NCBI RefSeq assembly: GCF_900100885.1
Contig: NZ_LT629692.1
Location: forward strand, 1,488,001 to 1,552,000
Length of the DNA: 64,000 nt
Origin: Microbacterium pygmaeum
GTDB lineage: Bacteria; Actinomycetota; Actinomycetes; Actinomycetales; Microbacteriaceae
Direction of reading: 5' to 3'
In this document: positions 15,141 to 24,609 of the stretch, in pieces
Layout: each line of letters starts with the position of its first letter
How positions within the stretch are numbered: the first letter of the stretch is position 1
Notes under the pieces: model-generated
The model's database searches: none
Seen by the model: only the letters and a program-made list of their open reading frames with translations
What the model was told of the DNA's origin: nothing
Position numbers and translations under genes: made by a program

Positions 15141-15746
15141 CACGCGTGCGAATGGTGTTTTAGTGCGGTTCGTAGCACCAGCAGCTCTGCTCGCCGTCTC
15201 GAAGAATAGTCGCTCGGCCTCCCGTCGTCGATCTATGTCATCGAGGACGAACTCGACGAAGTCCACGTCGCGATTCACGATCTTGGCGTCTTGTGGCGCG
15301 ATCGGCGGGGGTTCTCCTGGCCAGCAGGTCTGGCGTGTCGCACGATCCGTGTCGAGCCGCGTCCCGCACGCACTGATCCAGTCGTGAAGACGCTGTCGGG
15401 CGTCTGCGAAGTCGTGGTGCCACCCGAACGGGGCAGAGGCGTGTTGGTCGGGTTCGTATGCACACAGCCAGTGCAGGTGGAGTGCGGACAGTTCCCAGAC
15501 CAGTTCGGGATGCCGGTGCCATAGCGGTGGCACAACAGAGGCAGAGAGTCCGTAGGTTCTGCGCAGCCAGTTCACCCACCGGTTCAACCGGATCCATTCG
15601 AACTCGGCTTCGTCGGCCGTGAGCAGATTCCAGTTCACCGGTCGCGGTGGCTCGGAGGAGCTTGCTCCGTCATTGTCGTCGAAACTCTCGGCGCTATAGG
15701 CCGGATCTGGCTCGTCGCCGACGGATGCCATGGCCGCGGATGTCAT
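15123..15746 (-). CDS. DUF4913-like conjugative-element protein
   Basis: A 207-residue soluble protein with an acidic, low-complexity N-terminus (about 1-35) followed by a conserved-looking domain rich in Trp and His (NWNLLTADEAEFEWIRLNRWVNWLRR, then WHRHPELVWELSALHLHWL). This resembles the DUF4913 family found next to TraG genes in actinobacterial conjugative elements. The function is unknown. It is the last gene of the leftward operon, 9 bases after the SSB-like gene. Its final codons lie inside a 14-bp repeat. The DUF assignment is from memory of the family pattern. Confidence 0.65.
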   Translation of the reverse strand: MTSAAMASVGDEPDPAYSAESFDDNDGASSSEPPRPVNWNLLTADEAEFEWIRLNRWVNWLRRTYGLSASVVPPLWHRHPELVWELSALHLHWLCAYEPDQHASAPFGWHHDFADARQRLHDWISACGTRLDTDRATRQTCWPGEPPPIAPQDAKIVNRDVDFVEFVLDDIDRRREAERLFFETASRAAGATNRTKTPFARVTSSEL

Positions 15747-15755
15747 TGAGACTGG

Positions 15756-16202
15756 TTAGAGCCCGAGTGTGTTCACGCTGGCTCGAACGGGTTCGGCGGT
15801 CGGCATCTGATGTCCAAGGGCTTCTCGCGCCGGTGTTGCTGGTCGCCGCGTGCGATCGACGTCGTAGTTGGTGCGCGCGAGGTCGTGGCCGAGCTTCTTG
15901 GCGACGAACTCTTCTGCTTCGACGACTTCGCCGTCGCGTTCGATCGGGAAGGTGCGTGTGTAGCCTTCCGCGATGAAGCTGTCACCCTTGGCGACGCGAG
16001 TGAGTGCGCGTTCGGCGGTGGCGCGGTAGGCGACCATGTCGTGGAAGCTCGGTTCGAGCTCGGTGAACGTGCCGTCTTCGTTGCGGCGGAAGTGCGGCTG
16101 GCCGATTCGCACGTAAAGGCGAGTGTCGCCGTTCGCCGTGACGGACTGCTGCGGTTCCGAGGCGATGAAGCCGGAGATCGACTGTTGGGTGTGAAGAGTC
16201 AT
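15756..16202 (-). CDS. ssb: single-stranded DNA-binding protein-like (OB-fold), element-borne
   Basis: A 148-residue protein starting MTLHTQQSISGFIASEPQQS. The N-terminal half has the SSB-like pattern of an OB fold (ISGFIAS, TRLYVRIGQPHF, VAKGDSFIAEGYTRTF), and the C-terminus is variable without an obvious acidic tip. Proteins of this type in conjugative operons probably coat transferred single strands. The start at 16202 is chosen because it begins the OB fold; the longer frame upstream has no support. It lies at the distal end of the transfer operon, downstream of traG but separated by about 420 bases. Confidence 0.6.
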   Translation of the reverse strand: MTLHTQQSISGFIASEPQQSVTANGDTRLYVRIGQPHFRRNEDGTFTELEPSFHDMVAYRATAERALTRVAKGDSFIAEGYTRTFPIERDGEVVEAEEFVAKKLGHDLARTNYDVDRTRRPATPAREALGHQMPTAEPVRASVNTLGL

Positions 16203-16287
16203 CGGACTGATCCTTGCGTCGGTGCGGGCCTGGTGACTCGCTCTACCCAGAAGGTGTGCCCGCCGCTCCGCCGCCAACCGTACGTCG

Positions 16288-16668
16288 GTGGCTGCTCGTA
16301 ATCTCATGCTCGGCCGGAGAGGAGGTCCGACCATAGGGACGAGCAAACGATACGCAGGGCATTTCGATCGGCTCATGGACGACAAAATCCTCGCCCGCAT
16401 CGCGTCTGAGAATCCGCTCCAATCGCTGACGCCCAGGGAGCGGCAAGCTGACACTCTGCCGGAGACGCGTGATCCGCAGCCGAAGCCGTGCAGTGCGTGG
16501 GTGCGTTTCGGACCGCATGCGATGCGCGTCGAGGGGACGGTGGTCGTGTGGAACGACATCGCCTGTGGGGTGCTGTTTCACATCGGTGACAAGGAGCTGC
16601 GCTGCTGGGTGTGGGCGAACGCCGTCACGCCGTTGCGTCGTCCTCCGCGGATGTCTGGCCAGGGTTGA
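16288..16668 (+). CDS. conserved hypothetical protein of conjugative elements
   Basis: A 126-residue frame on the opposite strand to the transfer operon, overlapping the 3' end of traG by 44 bases. The product contains KRYAGHFDRLMDDKI and a beta-rich C-terminal half (AWVRFGPHAMRVEGTVVVWN, KELRCWVWANAVTPL). A similar pattern is familiar from proteins encoded near TraG/relaxase genes in actinobacterial elements; no function is known. The GTG at 16288 and ATG at 16306 are possible starts, but the only strong ribosome-binding site (GGAGGT, 16321-16326) precedes an in-frame ATA at 16333, so the true start is uncertain. Confidence 0.55.
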   Translation: MAARNLMLGRRGGPTIGTSKRYAGHFDRLMDDKILARIASENPLQSLTPRERQADTLPETRDPQPKPCSAWVRFGPHAMRVEGTVVVWNDIACGVLFHIGDKELRCWVWANAVTPLRRPPRMSGQG

Positions 16669-18442
16669 GTTCGGGATGCTGCCTGAGCAGCGTCTCGATG
16701 GCCGAGCGATCAGCCAGAAGGGCCTTTGCATCGCGGCGCGACGTCCAGGTGCGCAGCTGGGTCACGATGGGCGGGGCGGCGCGGAACAACACGAGTCCCG
16801 TGCCGAATGGGATTGTGCGAATGACGTCCGGCGGCATGATCGCGACGCGGCGGATCGACCGTTGCGATGATCGCGATCCGCGTTCGCCGACAGTCACCGA
16901 GTCGGTGACGTCATCTCGGTCGCCGATGAGCGTCGAAAGGTCCTGCAGATCCCGTGAGTTGGATCCGCCGCCCAAGATCACCTTCACGATTGACGCATCC
17001 CAGATCGCACCTGCTGCGTTGTCGCTCCATTTCGACCGCGCCTGGGTGAGTGACTGCAGCACCGGCATGGTGGTGATTCCCGTGCCGCCGCCTTCAGCCA
17101 TCAGCGTCGGCAGTGAGGGGAGCGGGGCGAGGTTGCCGATCTCGTCGAGTGCCAGCAGTAGCGGGGGATCCAGGCGCGCCCCAGGTTTTCGTGCGGCGAT
17201 CCTTCGTGCCGATTCGACGACATCTTCCACGAACGCGGCGACGAGCGCAGCGGAGTTGTTGGCGCCAGCGCCCGTAGCCAGAAGGAAGAGGGCGCCGTTG
17301 CTCTGCAGGAACGATTCCGGATCGAATGACTCGCCCTCGCCTGGAGACACGGCGGCGAGTACCCGCGGGTCGGCGAGTGCTCCGAGTGCGAGGGAGACGC
17401 CCTGCCAGATCGAGTCCCGCGTTCTGGGATCGGACTCGAGCATCGCTTGTAGGGAGTCGGCCCAGCCGGTCGCGGCGCGGGGATCGTTGGTGAGAATGGC
17501 AACGGCATCCGCGGCGGCGGCAGGGTCAAGCGTCCAGCGGAACAGTTCGCTCGGCGGTCGCCCGGCAAGCGCGGCTGCGTGCAGGAGTGACTGGAGCGCG
17601 GTGCGGGTCTTGGCCTCCCAGAAGCCGCCGGATTCAACGCCTCCGGCAGCGAGACCGGTGCCAGAGGCCAAGCCGGCGGCACGGATCATCGCGGTCAGCG
17701 GGTTCTCACAGCCTCGAATGGGCGACCACCGAAGACCGGCCGGCACGCCCGCCGCCAGCTGCTGCGGATCGAACACGGCGACAGGCCCGATCCGTTGACG
17801 TGCGCGGAACGTGGCGGTCAGATTGTCAGGGCGAGTGGATGTGGTGACCACGGCACCTGGGGCGTCGAGGATCGCGTTGATGACGAGGTGTGCGCCTTTG
17901 CCTGAGCGTGGGGGACCGATGACGAGGATCGAGTCCTCGACGCTCGCCCAGATCGCGGATGATCGCGAGTGGCCGATGAGGTATCCGATGTCCCCGGCCG
18001 TCGCATGAGCCAGGGACGGCCTCAGGTGCTCGGCGCGGCGAATTAGTGCGTTTCGCGATGCGGCCTTTGCGACATCGTTCCGGCCGGCTACCCCTTCGAG
18101 GTGGTGCACGTTGACCGAACCGTTGCGACGCTGCCCGCGCAGCAGCCGCCAGATGAGAACACCGAGAGCGCCTGCCGCGGCGAGGAGAACCCCTGCACAG
18201 ATCCAATAGACGACTGGATGTAGGCCTGGGGCCTCCAGCGCGATGCTGGGGTCACCTGGATTGAGCAGCACCGCGATCCCACCGCCTACGCCGGCGGCGG
18301 GCTGGTCGATGCCCGTGATCCATGCGGCGACGGAACCTGCGCCACGCAGAGTCGCGGCGAGGCCGACACCTCCGACAAAGATTCCGAGACCGAGGTTCGT
18401 CAGCTCGTCGCCGAAACCTCCGGACGGCCGCGGCGTGTTCAT
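16625..18442 (-). CDS. TraG/VirD4-type coupling protein
   Basis: About 605 residues. There are two or three N-terminal membrane spans (about 20-100), a Walker A motif GPPRSGKGAH (about 176-185), and a Walker B-like LLLALDEIGNLAPLPSL in the C-terminal third, followed by GITTMPVLQSLTQARSKWS. VirD4/TraG ATPases bring the relaxase-DNA complex to the T4SS. The ATG at 18442 is chosen because it follows GAGGTG and avoids a 23-base overlap with dprA. The stop overlaps the oppositely oriented small gene at 16288. Confidence 0.9.
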   Translation of the reverse strand: MNTPRPSGGFGDELTNLGLGIFVGGVGLAATLRGAGSVAAWITGIDQPAAGVGGGIAVLLNPGDPSIALEAPGLHPVVYWICAGVLLAAAGALGVLIWRLLRGQRRNGSVNVHHLEGVAGRNDVAKAASRNALIRRAEHLRPSLAHATAGDIGYLIGHSRSSAIWASVEDSILVIGPPRSGKGAHLVINAILDAPGAVVTTSTRPDNLTATFRARQRIGPVAVFDPQQLAAGVPAGLRWSPIRGCENPLTAMIRAAGLASGTGLAAGGVESGGFWEAKTRTALQSLLHAAALAGRPPSELFRWTLDPAAAADAVAILTNDPRAATGWADSLQAMLESDPRTRDSIWQGVSLALGALADPRVLAAVSPGEGESFDPESFLQSNGALFLLATGAGANNSAALVAAFVEDVVESARRIAARKPGARLDPPLLLALDEIGNLAPLPSLPTLMAEGGGTGITTMPVLQSLTQARSKWSDNAAGAIWDASIVKVILGGGSNSRDLQDLSTLIGDRDDVTDSVTVGERGSRSSQRSIRRVAIMPPDVIRTIPFGTGLVLFRAAPPIVTQLRTWTSRRDAKALLADRSAIETLLRQHPELNPGQTSAEDDATA

Positions 18443-18476
18443 CCCGCCATCACCTCGTCTTCGGTCGACTCTGTCG

Positions 18477-19475
18477 TCAGAGGCTGATGTCCGGCTCAAG
18501 TCGATGGGTGCGCCGTGCCACGGTGGCGACGTTGAAGGGCCGATCCGGTCCAGCGGTGTTCGTCGAATCCAGAAGGTCGATCGCGTCGCGAGTGTCGGTG
18601 ACGATCGTCGCGATGCCTTCTTGCAGCAGCCGGTGACAGCCGGCGCTCGCGGGGCTCGTTACTGGACCTGGAACAGCTCCGATCGGCTTCCCGAGAGAGT
18701 GAGCTTCTCCGGCTACGTTGAGCGATCCGGAGCGGTAGCCGGCCTCGACGACGATGGTGGCGCCGCTCAGCACCGCGAGCAGCCGGTTGCGTTGCAAGAA
18801 TCGCCAACGCGTGGGCGCGGCCCCTGGTGGGAGTTCGCTGATCAGGAGCCCACCGGCATCCTGAATCCGTTCGAACAATTGCTGGTTGCCGGCGGGATAG
18901 TAGCGATCGAGTCCCGACGCGAGCACTGCCACGGTCGATCCGGGTCGAGCTGCCGTTGCGGCGTTGTGCGCGGCGCCGTCGATGCCGTAGGCGCCCCCTG
19001 AATAGATCACTCGGCCCTGAGAGGCGAGGTCAGCGGCAAGCTCCATCGTGATGTGCTCGCCGTAACTTGTTGCGGCGCGTGCGCCGACGAGCGTGATTCG
19101 ACTCGCGGTGAGCCCTTCGAGGCGACTGGGTCGTCCGCTGAGCCAAAGCGCGAGAGGAGCTCGAGATCCGAGCTGCTGAAGTTCAGCCGGCCACTCGAGA
19201 TCTTCGGTCGTGAGCATGGTGAGCGCTCGGCGATCCATCTCCTCTCGGATGCGGTCCACCTGTCCAGGGTCCACGCGCGGTGCGAGACGTCGACGCCAGA
19301 GACTGCCTTCAGCGGGGTCGATGGAGGTGGGCAACGAGGCCTCGGATGCGACCAGTGCCAGCGTATCGATCGCACCGATGCGAGCGACGAGTGTTCCGGT
19401 GACGGTGTCGCCGGGTTCGGATGCGGCGGCGAGACTGATCCGGGCGAGGCGGTCTTCGGAGAACGAGTCGGACAT
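18477..19475 (-). CDS. dprA: DprA/Smf-family DNA-processing protein, element-borne
   Basis: A 332-residue protein with the DprA Rossmann-like domain: TLVGARAATSYGEH, the signature SGGAYGIDGAAH, VLASGLDRYYPAGN, the SELPPG loop with RFLQRNRLLA, and a GSLNVAGEAHSLGKP segment. DprA binds incoming single-stranded DNA and loads RecA during natural transformation. Here it sits between traG and virB4 within a conjugation operon, which suggests a role in receiving or protecting transferred strands (inference). The N-terminal 80 residues resemble the SAM-like leader of chromosomal DprA. A chromosomal copy presumably exists elsewhere. Confidence 0.88.
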   Translation of the reverse strand: MSDSFSEDRLARISLAAASEPGDTVTGTLVARIGAIDTLALVASEASLPTSIDPAEGSLWRRRLAPRVDPGQVDRIREEMDRRALTMLTTEDLEWPAELQQLGSRAPLALWLSGRPSRLEGLTASRITLVGARAATSYGEHITMELAADLASQGRVIYSGGAYGIDGAAHNAATAARPGSTVAVLASGLDRYYPAGNQQLFERIQDAGGLLISELPPGAAPTRWRFLQRNRLLAVLSGATIVVEAGYRSGSLNVAGEAHSLGKPIGAVPGPVTSPASAGCHRLLQEGIATIVTDTRDAIDLLDSTNTAGPDRPFNVATVARRTHRLEPDISL

Positions 19476-19529
19476 GTGATTCCTCCTACTGTTGAGCAGG
19501 CGCGTCGGGTACGTCGGGTCGGCCTGCGG

Positions 19530-21008
19530 CTATGCCGTCATGCGAGCGGTGGTGTCGAAGACGGCGAGTTCTTCGGGGTGAAGTTGGTGCTGGACGACGA
19601 AGCTGCGGTCTTTGACTCGCCACAGTCCTTGCCCCGTTCCCAAGGAAGGGAGCAGGTTCATCTCTGTGCGGGTGAGTCCGAGCGCGGCGGCGGTCGATCC
19701 GAGCTGATCGGGTTCCTGCCGGTAGACGATTCTGGTTTCGGCGTTGGCGAGCAGCGACGATGCGAGCGCGCGCATCGCCGATCCGGAGTCGCCGACGTTG
19801 TCCAGATCGGAGAGCTTGTGAAAGACGAGCATGTTCGCGATGCCGAAGTGACGCGCGAGTCGCCACTGGGCGTCCATCCGACGAAGCAGTGACGGATACG
19901 CCATCAAGCGCCACGCCTCGTCGTAGATGACCCAGCGTTGACCTCCGTTTGGATCGGCCAGCGCGGCCTCCATCCAGGCCGATGAGCACGTCATCAGGAC
20001 CGATATCAGCGTCGAGTTCTCGGCCACGCGAGACAGATCCAGCGACACCATTGGTAGAGACGGGTCGAACCGCACCGTTGACGGCCCGTCGAAGAGTCCA
20101 GCAAGGTCACCCGCGACCAGCCGGCGGAGCGCGTGCCCGACCAGACGCCCGTCCTCGGCCAGGCGCCGGTCACCCCCGTCGGAGGTGGCCGGCGAGAGGA
20201 TGCGATCGACGACCATCGGCAGAATCGGGACCTCGGCGCTGCGGACGACATCCGTGAGCGCCACGTCGACGGCGGTGTGTTCAACTGGCGTGAGTGATCG
20301 CTCGAGCACGGTCTCTGCCAGCGCGCCGATCAAATCGCGGCGACGAGCAGCGACCTGCGCGGACCATTCGGCGTCGGACAACGCGTTCGCCCGGTGGCCT
20401 TCATCGAGCGGGTTCAGGCGGTTGCGGAGCCCGTGGCCGAGAACGATGGCCCGCCCGCCAACAGCCTCCGCGACCGCGGTGTGCTCGCCCTTCGGGTCAC
20501 CGGGGACGTAGACACGTCGACCGAACGGAAGGGAACGGGTGTAGAGGGACTTGGCCAGGGAGGACTTTCCCGAGCCGACGATGCCTGCGAGGACGATGTT
20601 CGGTGCGGTGATGAGACCGCGCTGATACAGCACCCATGGGTCGTAGACGAATGATCCTCCGGAGTAGAGATCCTGACCAACGAAGACTCCGGCCGGGCCC
20701 AGTCCCGCTTCAGCAAGGAATGGGTAGTGGCCGGCCAGGGTCGCTGAGGTGTCCTGATGCTTGGGTAGGCGCAGGCGACGCGGCATCCGCAGGGCGGCGG
20801 GCCCGGCCTCTCCAGCTGCGGGCAGGTAACCGGATGCGCGGGCGTCGGCGCGTTCGGCCGCCCACCGCTCCTTCGATTCGTGCGCGTGCTGCTTGCGCGC
20901 GTCGGCTACTCGTTGGTTTGCCAGCCGCTCACGAGTGCGGCGTTGGCGTCGATGCTCGCCGTGCGGGTTGATCAGCGTCGCGGCATGAAGCCGTTCGTCG
21001 CTCTTCAT
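19530..21008 (-). CDS. VirB4/TraC-type T4SS ATPase
   Basis: A 492-residue ATPase. The N-terminus is charged and coiled-coil-like (about 20-60). The Walker A motif is GIVGSGKSSLAKSLY (about 142-156), and the Walker B region is WVIYDEAWRLM, followed by NMLVFHKLSDLDNVG and ETRIVYRQEPDQL, as in VirB4 proteins. It powers assembly and substrate transfer of the conjugation apparatus. The ATG at 21008 overlaps the upstream stop by 4 bases (ATGA), so that start is preferred over the longer frame. It lacks the large N-terminal region of classical VirB4, which is probably supplied by the SCO6880-like protein two genes upstream. Confidence 0.88.
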   Translation of the reverse strand: MKSDERLHAATLINPHGEHRRQRRTRERLANQRVADARKQHAHESKERWAAERADARASGYLPAAGEAGPAALRMPRRLRLPKHQDTSATLAGHYPFLAEAGLGPAGVFVGQDLYSGGSFVYDPWVLYQRGLITAPNIVLAGIVGSGKSSLAKSLYTRSLPFGRRVYVPGDPKGEHTAVAEAVGGRAIVLGHGLRNRLNPLDEGHRANALSDAEWSAQVAARRRDLIGALAETVLERSLTPVEHTAVDVALTDVVRSAEVPILPMVVDRILSPATSDGGDRRLAEDGRLVGHALRRLVAGDLAGLFDGPSTVRFDPSLPMVSLDLSRVAENSTLISVLMTCSSAWMEAALADPNGGQRWVIYDEAWRLMAYPSLLRRMDAQWRLARHFGIANMLVFHKLSDLDNVGDSGSAMRALASSLLANAETRIVYRQEPDQLGSTAAALGLTRTEMNLLPSLGTGQGLWRVKDRSFVVQHQLHPEELAVFDTTARMTA

Positions 21009-21766
21009 AGCGCGATGCTCCTCGCCGGCGTTCGATGGTGGCCCCAATGCGCAGAACTCCAGGAGGGGAAGGCCGATGCGCGCTCCGGCGCAGCCGGAGC
21101 CGCGGCCGACGGGACGGCGACGAGATCAGGGTCTGGAATTTGCGGAAATCGACGCAGCAGCGAGACGTAGCGCAGTGTGGGGTTGCTGATGAGCGCGTAG
21201 CCCGACGCGCGATCTTCAGCGGTGTGGTCGGTCCGGCAGGTCGGGATGCCGTCGTAGATGTAACCGTCGTTGAGTGCCGCCTCGGTTGTCTCGTCGCCCG
21301 CGTCCCAGTGTGCGAGGTGGTGGATCGCGGCCTGGGCGCCGGAACGGTCGAGGATGTCGAGCGTCTCAGCCGCCTGCTCACCCTGGAGCAGCACGACGCT
21401 GAGCCATCGCTCACTCTTGTCGGCCGGCAGCCAGGCAACCTGCCCAGCGCTCTCCGAGGCGAGCTCCGTGGCATTTTCGGCGGCATCCAGCAGTTCCCGC
21501 ACGCGCACGAGTGCCCACGCGGTCTCATCCGCCTCTTGTCCACCGAGCGCCGGGTCGTCGTCGCTGCGCGCACGACCGCGGTGGCGCATATGCGCATGTG
21601 CGAGTTGATCAGCGACCTGCACGAGCGATCGCAGAGAGCCGAGCAGATCGCCGACCAGTGGGTAAAGATCGGCGGGATCATCGATCGCGATCGTCGCGTG
21701 AGCGAGCTGCTTCATCGCGGCCGAAGCGTCGGCGCCGATGCGCTGAGTCGATCCTTCAGGTTCCAT
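21005..21766 (-). CDS. hypothetical protein of the conjugation operon
   Basis: A 253-residue, largely helical, soluble protein without recognised motifs. The first half contains alternating hydrophobic and charged heptads (DPADLYPLVGDLLGSLRSL, VRELLDAAENATELA) compatible with coiled coils; the C-terminal 30 residues are Ala/Pro/Ser-rich. It lies between the SCO6880-like gene and virB4, and its stop overlaps the virB4 start, so it is probably part of the transfer machinery. The ATG at 21766 follows GGAGAG; one at 21778 is the alternative. Confidence 0.7.
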   Translation of the reverse strand: MEPEGSTQRIGADASAAMKQLAHATIAIDDPADLYPLVGDLLGSLRSLVQVADQLAHAHMRHRGRARSDDDPALGGQEADETAWALVRVRELLDAAENATELASESAGQVAWLPADKSERWLSVVLLQGEQAAETLDILDRSGAQAAIHHLAHWDAGDETTEAALNDGYIYDGIPTCRTDHTAEDRASGYALISNPTLRYVSLLRRFPQIPDPDLVAVPSAAAPAAPERASAFPSWSSAHWGHHRTPARSIAL

Positions 21767-21805
21767 GACGCTCTCCATTCCGAGTCAAAAGAGAGGTACG
21801 CCACC

Positions 21806-23269
21806 TCATGCGGGGCGGCACAGCGGCAACGCGGCCGCACTGAACGCCTGAGCCTGCTGGCCGAAAAGTCTTCGTGTCTCGCAGGAAGCCTGGATGGCAG
21901 CTTGCTCGACGGCCGCAACGGCCACATCGAGTTCGGCGAGGGTGGGAGCGGAGATGCCGATCAGGCCGATCACACGTAAGACGCCATGTCCAGCCGTCAG
22001 GTCCGCTTCCTGCTGCAGCACGTCGTCGTACTCGGCGGTCGCGGCAGCATCTTCGATCTGTCCGATGCGGCGACGTTGGTGTGCGTCGCTGATCAGCTCA
22101 GTCTTCTTGCGCCGGAGATCTCGCGCCGCGTGATCGGATCGCACCGGAATGTAATGCAGGGCGATGCTGCGAAGCACGCCGTTCGACAGCACGAGGGGCG
22201 CGAGGAACCCTGGAAACACCTGAGATCGTGGCCACTCGCTGATCCAGAGCACGACGTGGTGCGCGGAATCGCTGCGAAGTCCATCCCAGCGCTCGATCAC
22301 GGCCACCGGGCCGGCATCAGCAAGCGAGCGCCCAAGCGTAGGACTTCGCTCCAGATGAAGACTCGCGGCCGGATCGTAGGCAGATCTCAAGACCGCGGCG
22401 AGTTCACTCGGACCGAGCCATTCGCCGGCGGCGAGGTCGGCGTTTCGGAGGGCTGCTACGAGCGCCGCCATCTCCTGGCGAAGGACAGCCGCCGAGCCAC
22501 GCATGCCGCCACCGCCGGCGCGAATCTGTCGTCCGGCGGCGCGCAGATCCAACGAGATGCTGATTGTCGTCGAGTGGCGCTCTCCGGCAGGTCCCGCGCG
22601 CTCGATCAATTCCCGATACGTCGTCGCAGCCCAACTGCCGTCGTCGAGGCCGTGGTGGTCCCACCAATCGTCGAGTCCGGTGCCCGAGTCGAGCAGTGTC
22701 CGCTCGGTCACCTGCAGCCGCGCTATGCGTCCGGAGCGGCACGCGCCCGCGAGCGCGCGACCCCAGCCCGTGACGCGTCGGTGCTGTTCCGCCGGGTCCA
22801 GGAGCACGAAGGCGGGATGCGAGACCGCTAGGACCGCAGTCAACGTCTGTAAGTGAGGATCGTGAACCATCACCGCGCCGGATTCGACATCGACCCATTC
22901 GCGCAGCCGAGCTGCATCGCCGGGTAGCGCTAAGGTACCGGCGGGGCGCGGCCTCTCGATTCGTTTACAGTAGGTCAGCTGACCGGAGGCCGTTCGACGC
23001 GTCCACTGCACCAGCACCGGCGTCCACTCGACGAGCTTTCGGCCACCAACACCGACGCTTGCGACGACGACTGCCGATCCCCAGATCGGGAATGTCCATG
23101 CAACTGCCTCTGGCCCTGAGGTGTAAAGCCCGATCACGATGGTCAGCAGTGCGGTTGCGATCGCAATGAGCTGGGGGAGCGATAGGCCCAACAGGATGCC
23201 GCGGCGTGATAGCCGTGAGAACTGCACGGATGCCGGTTCGAAGCCAGCCCCAGATTCCGAGCGTGTCAT
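21806..23269 (-). CDS. SCO6880-family T4SS protein (PrgI/VirB3-VirB4 N-terminal-like)
   Basis: A 487-residue protein. Two adjacent transmembrane segments lie near residues 28-75 (LPQLIAIATALLTIVIGLYT and TFPIWGSAVVVASVGVG), as in PrgI/VirB3, followed by a long soluble region resembling the N-terminal domain of VirB4. This arrangement defines the SCO6880 family of actinobacterial conjugation proteins. It probably forms the membrane anchor for the separate ATPase encoded two genes downstream. It overlaps the VirB6-like gene by 4 bases. Confidence 0.8.
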   Translation of the reverse strand: MTRSESGAGFEPASVQFSRLSRRGILLGLSLPQLIAIATALLTIVIGLYTSGPEAVAWTFPIWGSAVVVASVGVGGRKLVEWTPVLVQWTRRTASGQLTYCKRIERPRPAGTLALPGDAARLREWVDVESGAVMVHDPHLQTLTAVLAVSHPAFVLLDPAEQHRRVTGWGRALAGACRSGRIARLQVTERTLLDSGTGLDDWWDHHGLDDGSWAATTYRELIERAGPAGERHSTTISISLDLRAAGRQIRAGGGGMRGSAAVLRQEMAALVAALRNADLAAGEWLGPSELAAVLRSAYDPAASLHLERSPTLGRSLADAGPVAVIERWDGLRSDSAHHVVLWISEWPRSQVFPGFLAPLVLSNGVLRSIALHYIPVRSDHAARDLRRKKTELISDAHQRRRIGQIEDAAATAEYDDVLQQEADLTAGHGVLRVIGLIGISAPTLAELDVAVAAVEQAAIQASCETRRLFGQQAQAFSAAALPLCRPA

Positions 23270-24579
23270 GGTCGTGACTCTCCTTGGCGTGGCGGGACTC
23301 GCATCGGCGGGTGTGGTGCTGACGCGTGGTGTCCGGGCGCCCCGACTGCTGTCGTCGCCTCATGCACGCGGCCCACGACCCGTTGGTTCTGCGCGCTCGA
23401 CTGGTCAGCGTTCTGCGTGTGCGCATCTGCGGCGCCGGCGGCGGCCTTCCCGCTCTTCGGGCCTGCTGTTGCCGCGGCATGCACGACGGCAGCGCCGGCG
23501 GCCACCCCCGCGCCGGTAGCCCCGGCCGCCGCGGCGCCGCTCGTTGCTGCTCCGCCATTCGCAGACGCCGCTGGAGTAACAGCCGGCGTGCCGGAGTTAC
23601 GTGTCCCGCCCGGTCCCAAGATCTTCGCGGCGTTGTCCGCTATCGGCTTGGAGGGGATAGGCACCGGCCGATTGAGTGAAGACTTCGCCTCTTGTTCGCT
23701 CGACATGGCGTGGTACATATCGATGCCCACGAAGTTGAGGAACTTGTACGTCATGTATGGGGCGAATGCCGCAATCAACATCAACACGATCCCGGCGATG
23801 GGGTTGCTGATCGACGCCAGGTCAGCGTTGATCGGCGCCGCCACTCGCGCGACCGCGACCAGGAAGATGACGACCAGCACCAGCTTCGAGAGGATCAGCG
23901 CGATGACGAATGACGCCCACTTGCCGAACCATCCTTTGGTCGCATCCCATGTCGCCCCCGCCAGCGCAATAGGGCCGAACACGATCGCGACCAACACGAG
24001 CGCCTTTCGCATCAGGAGCGAGAACCACACGATTGCAGCGGCGCTGATCACCAGTCCGGCCAAAAAGATCGTGACGATTGCACCGACGCCGGGGGCGACG
24101 ATGTTGATCGACGCAAGCCCGGCAACCAGGAGTGCGATCCGATCGCCGATTCCCTCCATCGTGTTCCCGGTCGCCTGAACGATGCCGATGGCGAGTTGAT
24201 CCGTGACTTCGAGCAGGATTCCGGTCAGTGAGATCACGACGAATGACCCGAGGATCGATTTGCCCAACCCGAGCCCGGCACGTGACAAAGCGGTAGGGTC
24301 GCGTCGCACGAGCCCCGTGATCAGTTGGAAGCAGAAGAAGATGAGTGTGATGAAGACCGCGACGCCGAACAGCACGTTGAACACATCGACATAGCCAGGC
24401 GCCCGAACATCGACCAGCGTCGTGCTGTCGAAGGCAGTCCAGACCGCTTCGAACAACCAGGCGGCGGCTGATCCCATCGCATAGGCGAGCCACTCGAAAG
24501 GTGCCGCTACCAACGAAGCAATCCCCTCACCGACCCCGGCACACACGGAGGCGATGACGGGCACGTCACAAACGCTCAT
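23266..24579 (-). CDS. VirB6/TrbL-like polytopic membrane protein
   Basis: 437 residues. About six or seven hydrophobic spans lie between residues 20 and 275 (for example VFNVLFGVAVFITLIFFCFQL, IVTIFLAGLVISAAAIVWFSLL and FVIALILSKLVLVVIFLVAVA), and the C-terminal 150 residues form a hydrophilic tail rich in Ala/Gly/Pro. A conserved GPIALAGATWDATKGWFGKW segment lies between spans. This is the layout of VirB6/TrbL inner-membrane channel subunits in actinobacterial elements. It is co-transcribed with the pilin-sized genes upstream and the SCO6880-like gene downstream. Confidence 0.85.
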   Translation of the reverse strand: MSVCDVPVIASVCAGVGEGIASLVAAPFEWLAYAMGSAAAWLFEAVWTAFDSTTLVDVRAPGYVDVFNVLFGVAVFITLIFFCFQLITGLVRRDPTALSRAGLGLGKSILGSFVVISLTGILLEVTDQLAIGIVQATGNTMEGIGDRIALLVAGLASINIVAPGVGAIVTIFLAGLVISAAAIVWFSLLMRKALVLVAIVFGPIALAGATWDATKGWFGKWASFVIALILSKLVLVVIFLVAVARVAAPINADLASISNPIAGIVLMLIAAFAPYMTYKFLNFVGIDMYHAMSSEQEAKSSLNRPVPIPSKPIADNAAKILGPGGTRNSGTPAVTPAASANGGAATSGAAAAGATGAGVAAGAAVVHAAATAGPKSGKAAAGAADAHTQNADQSSAQNQRVVGRVHEATTAVGAPGHHASAPHPPMRVPPRQGESRP

Positions 24580-24609
24580 GAGGGTTCGCTCAGATCTGCG
24601 TGAGATCAG

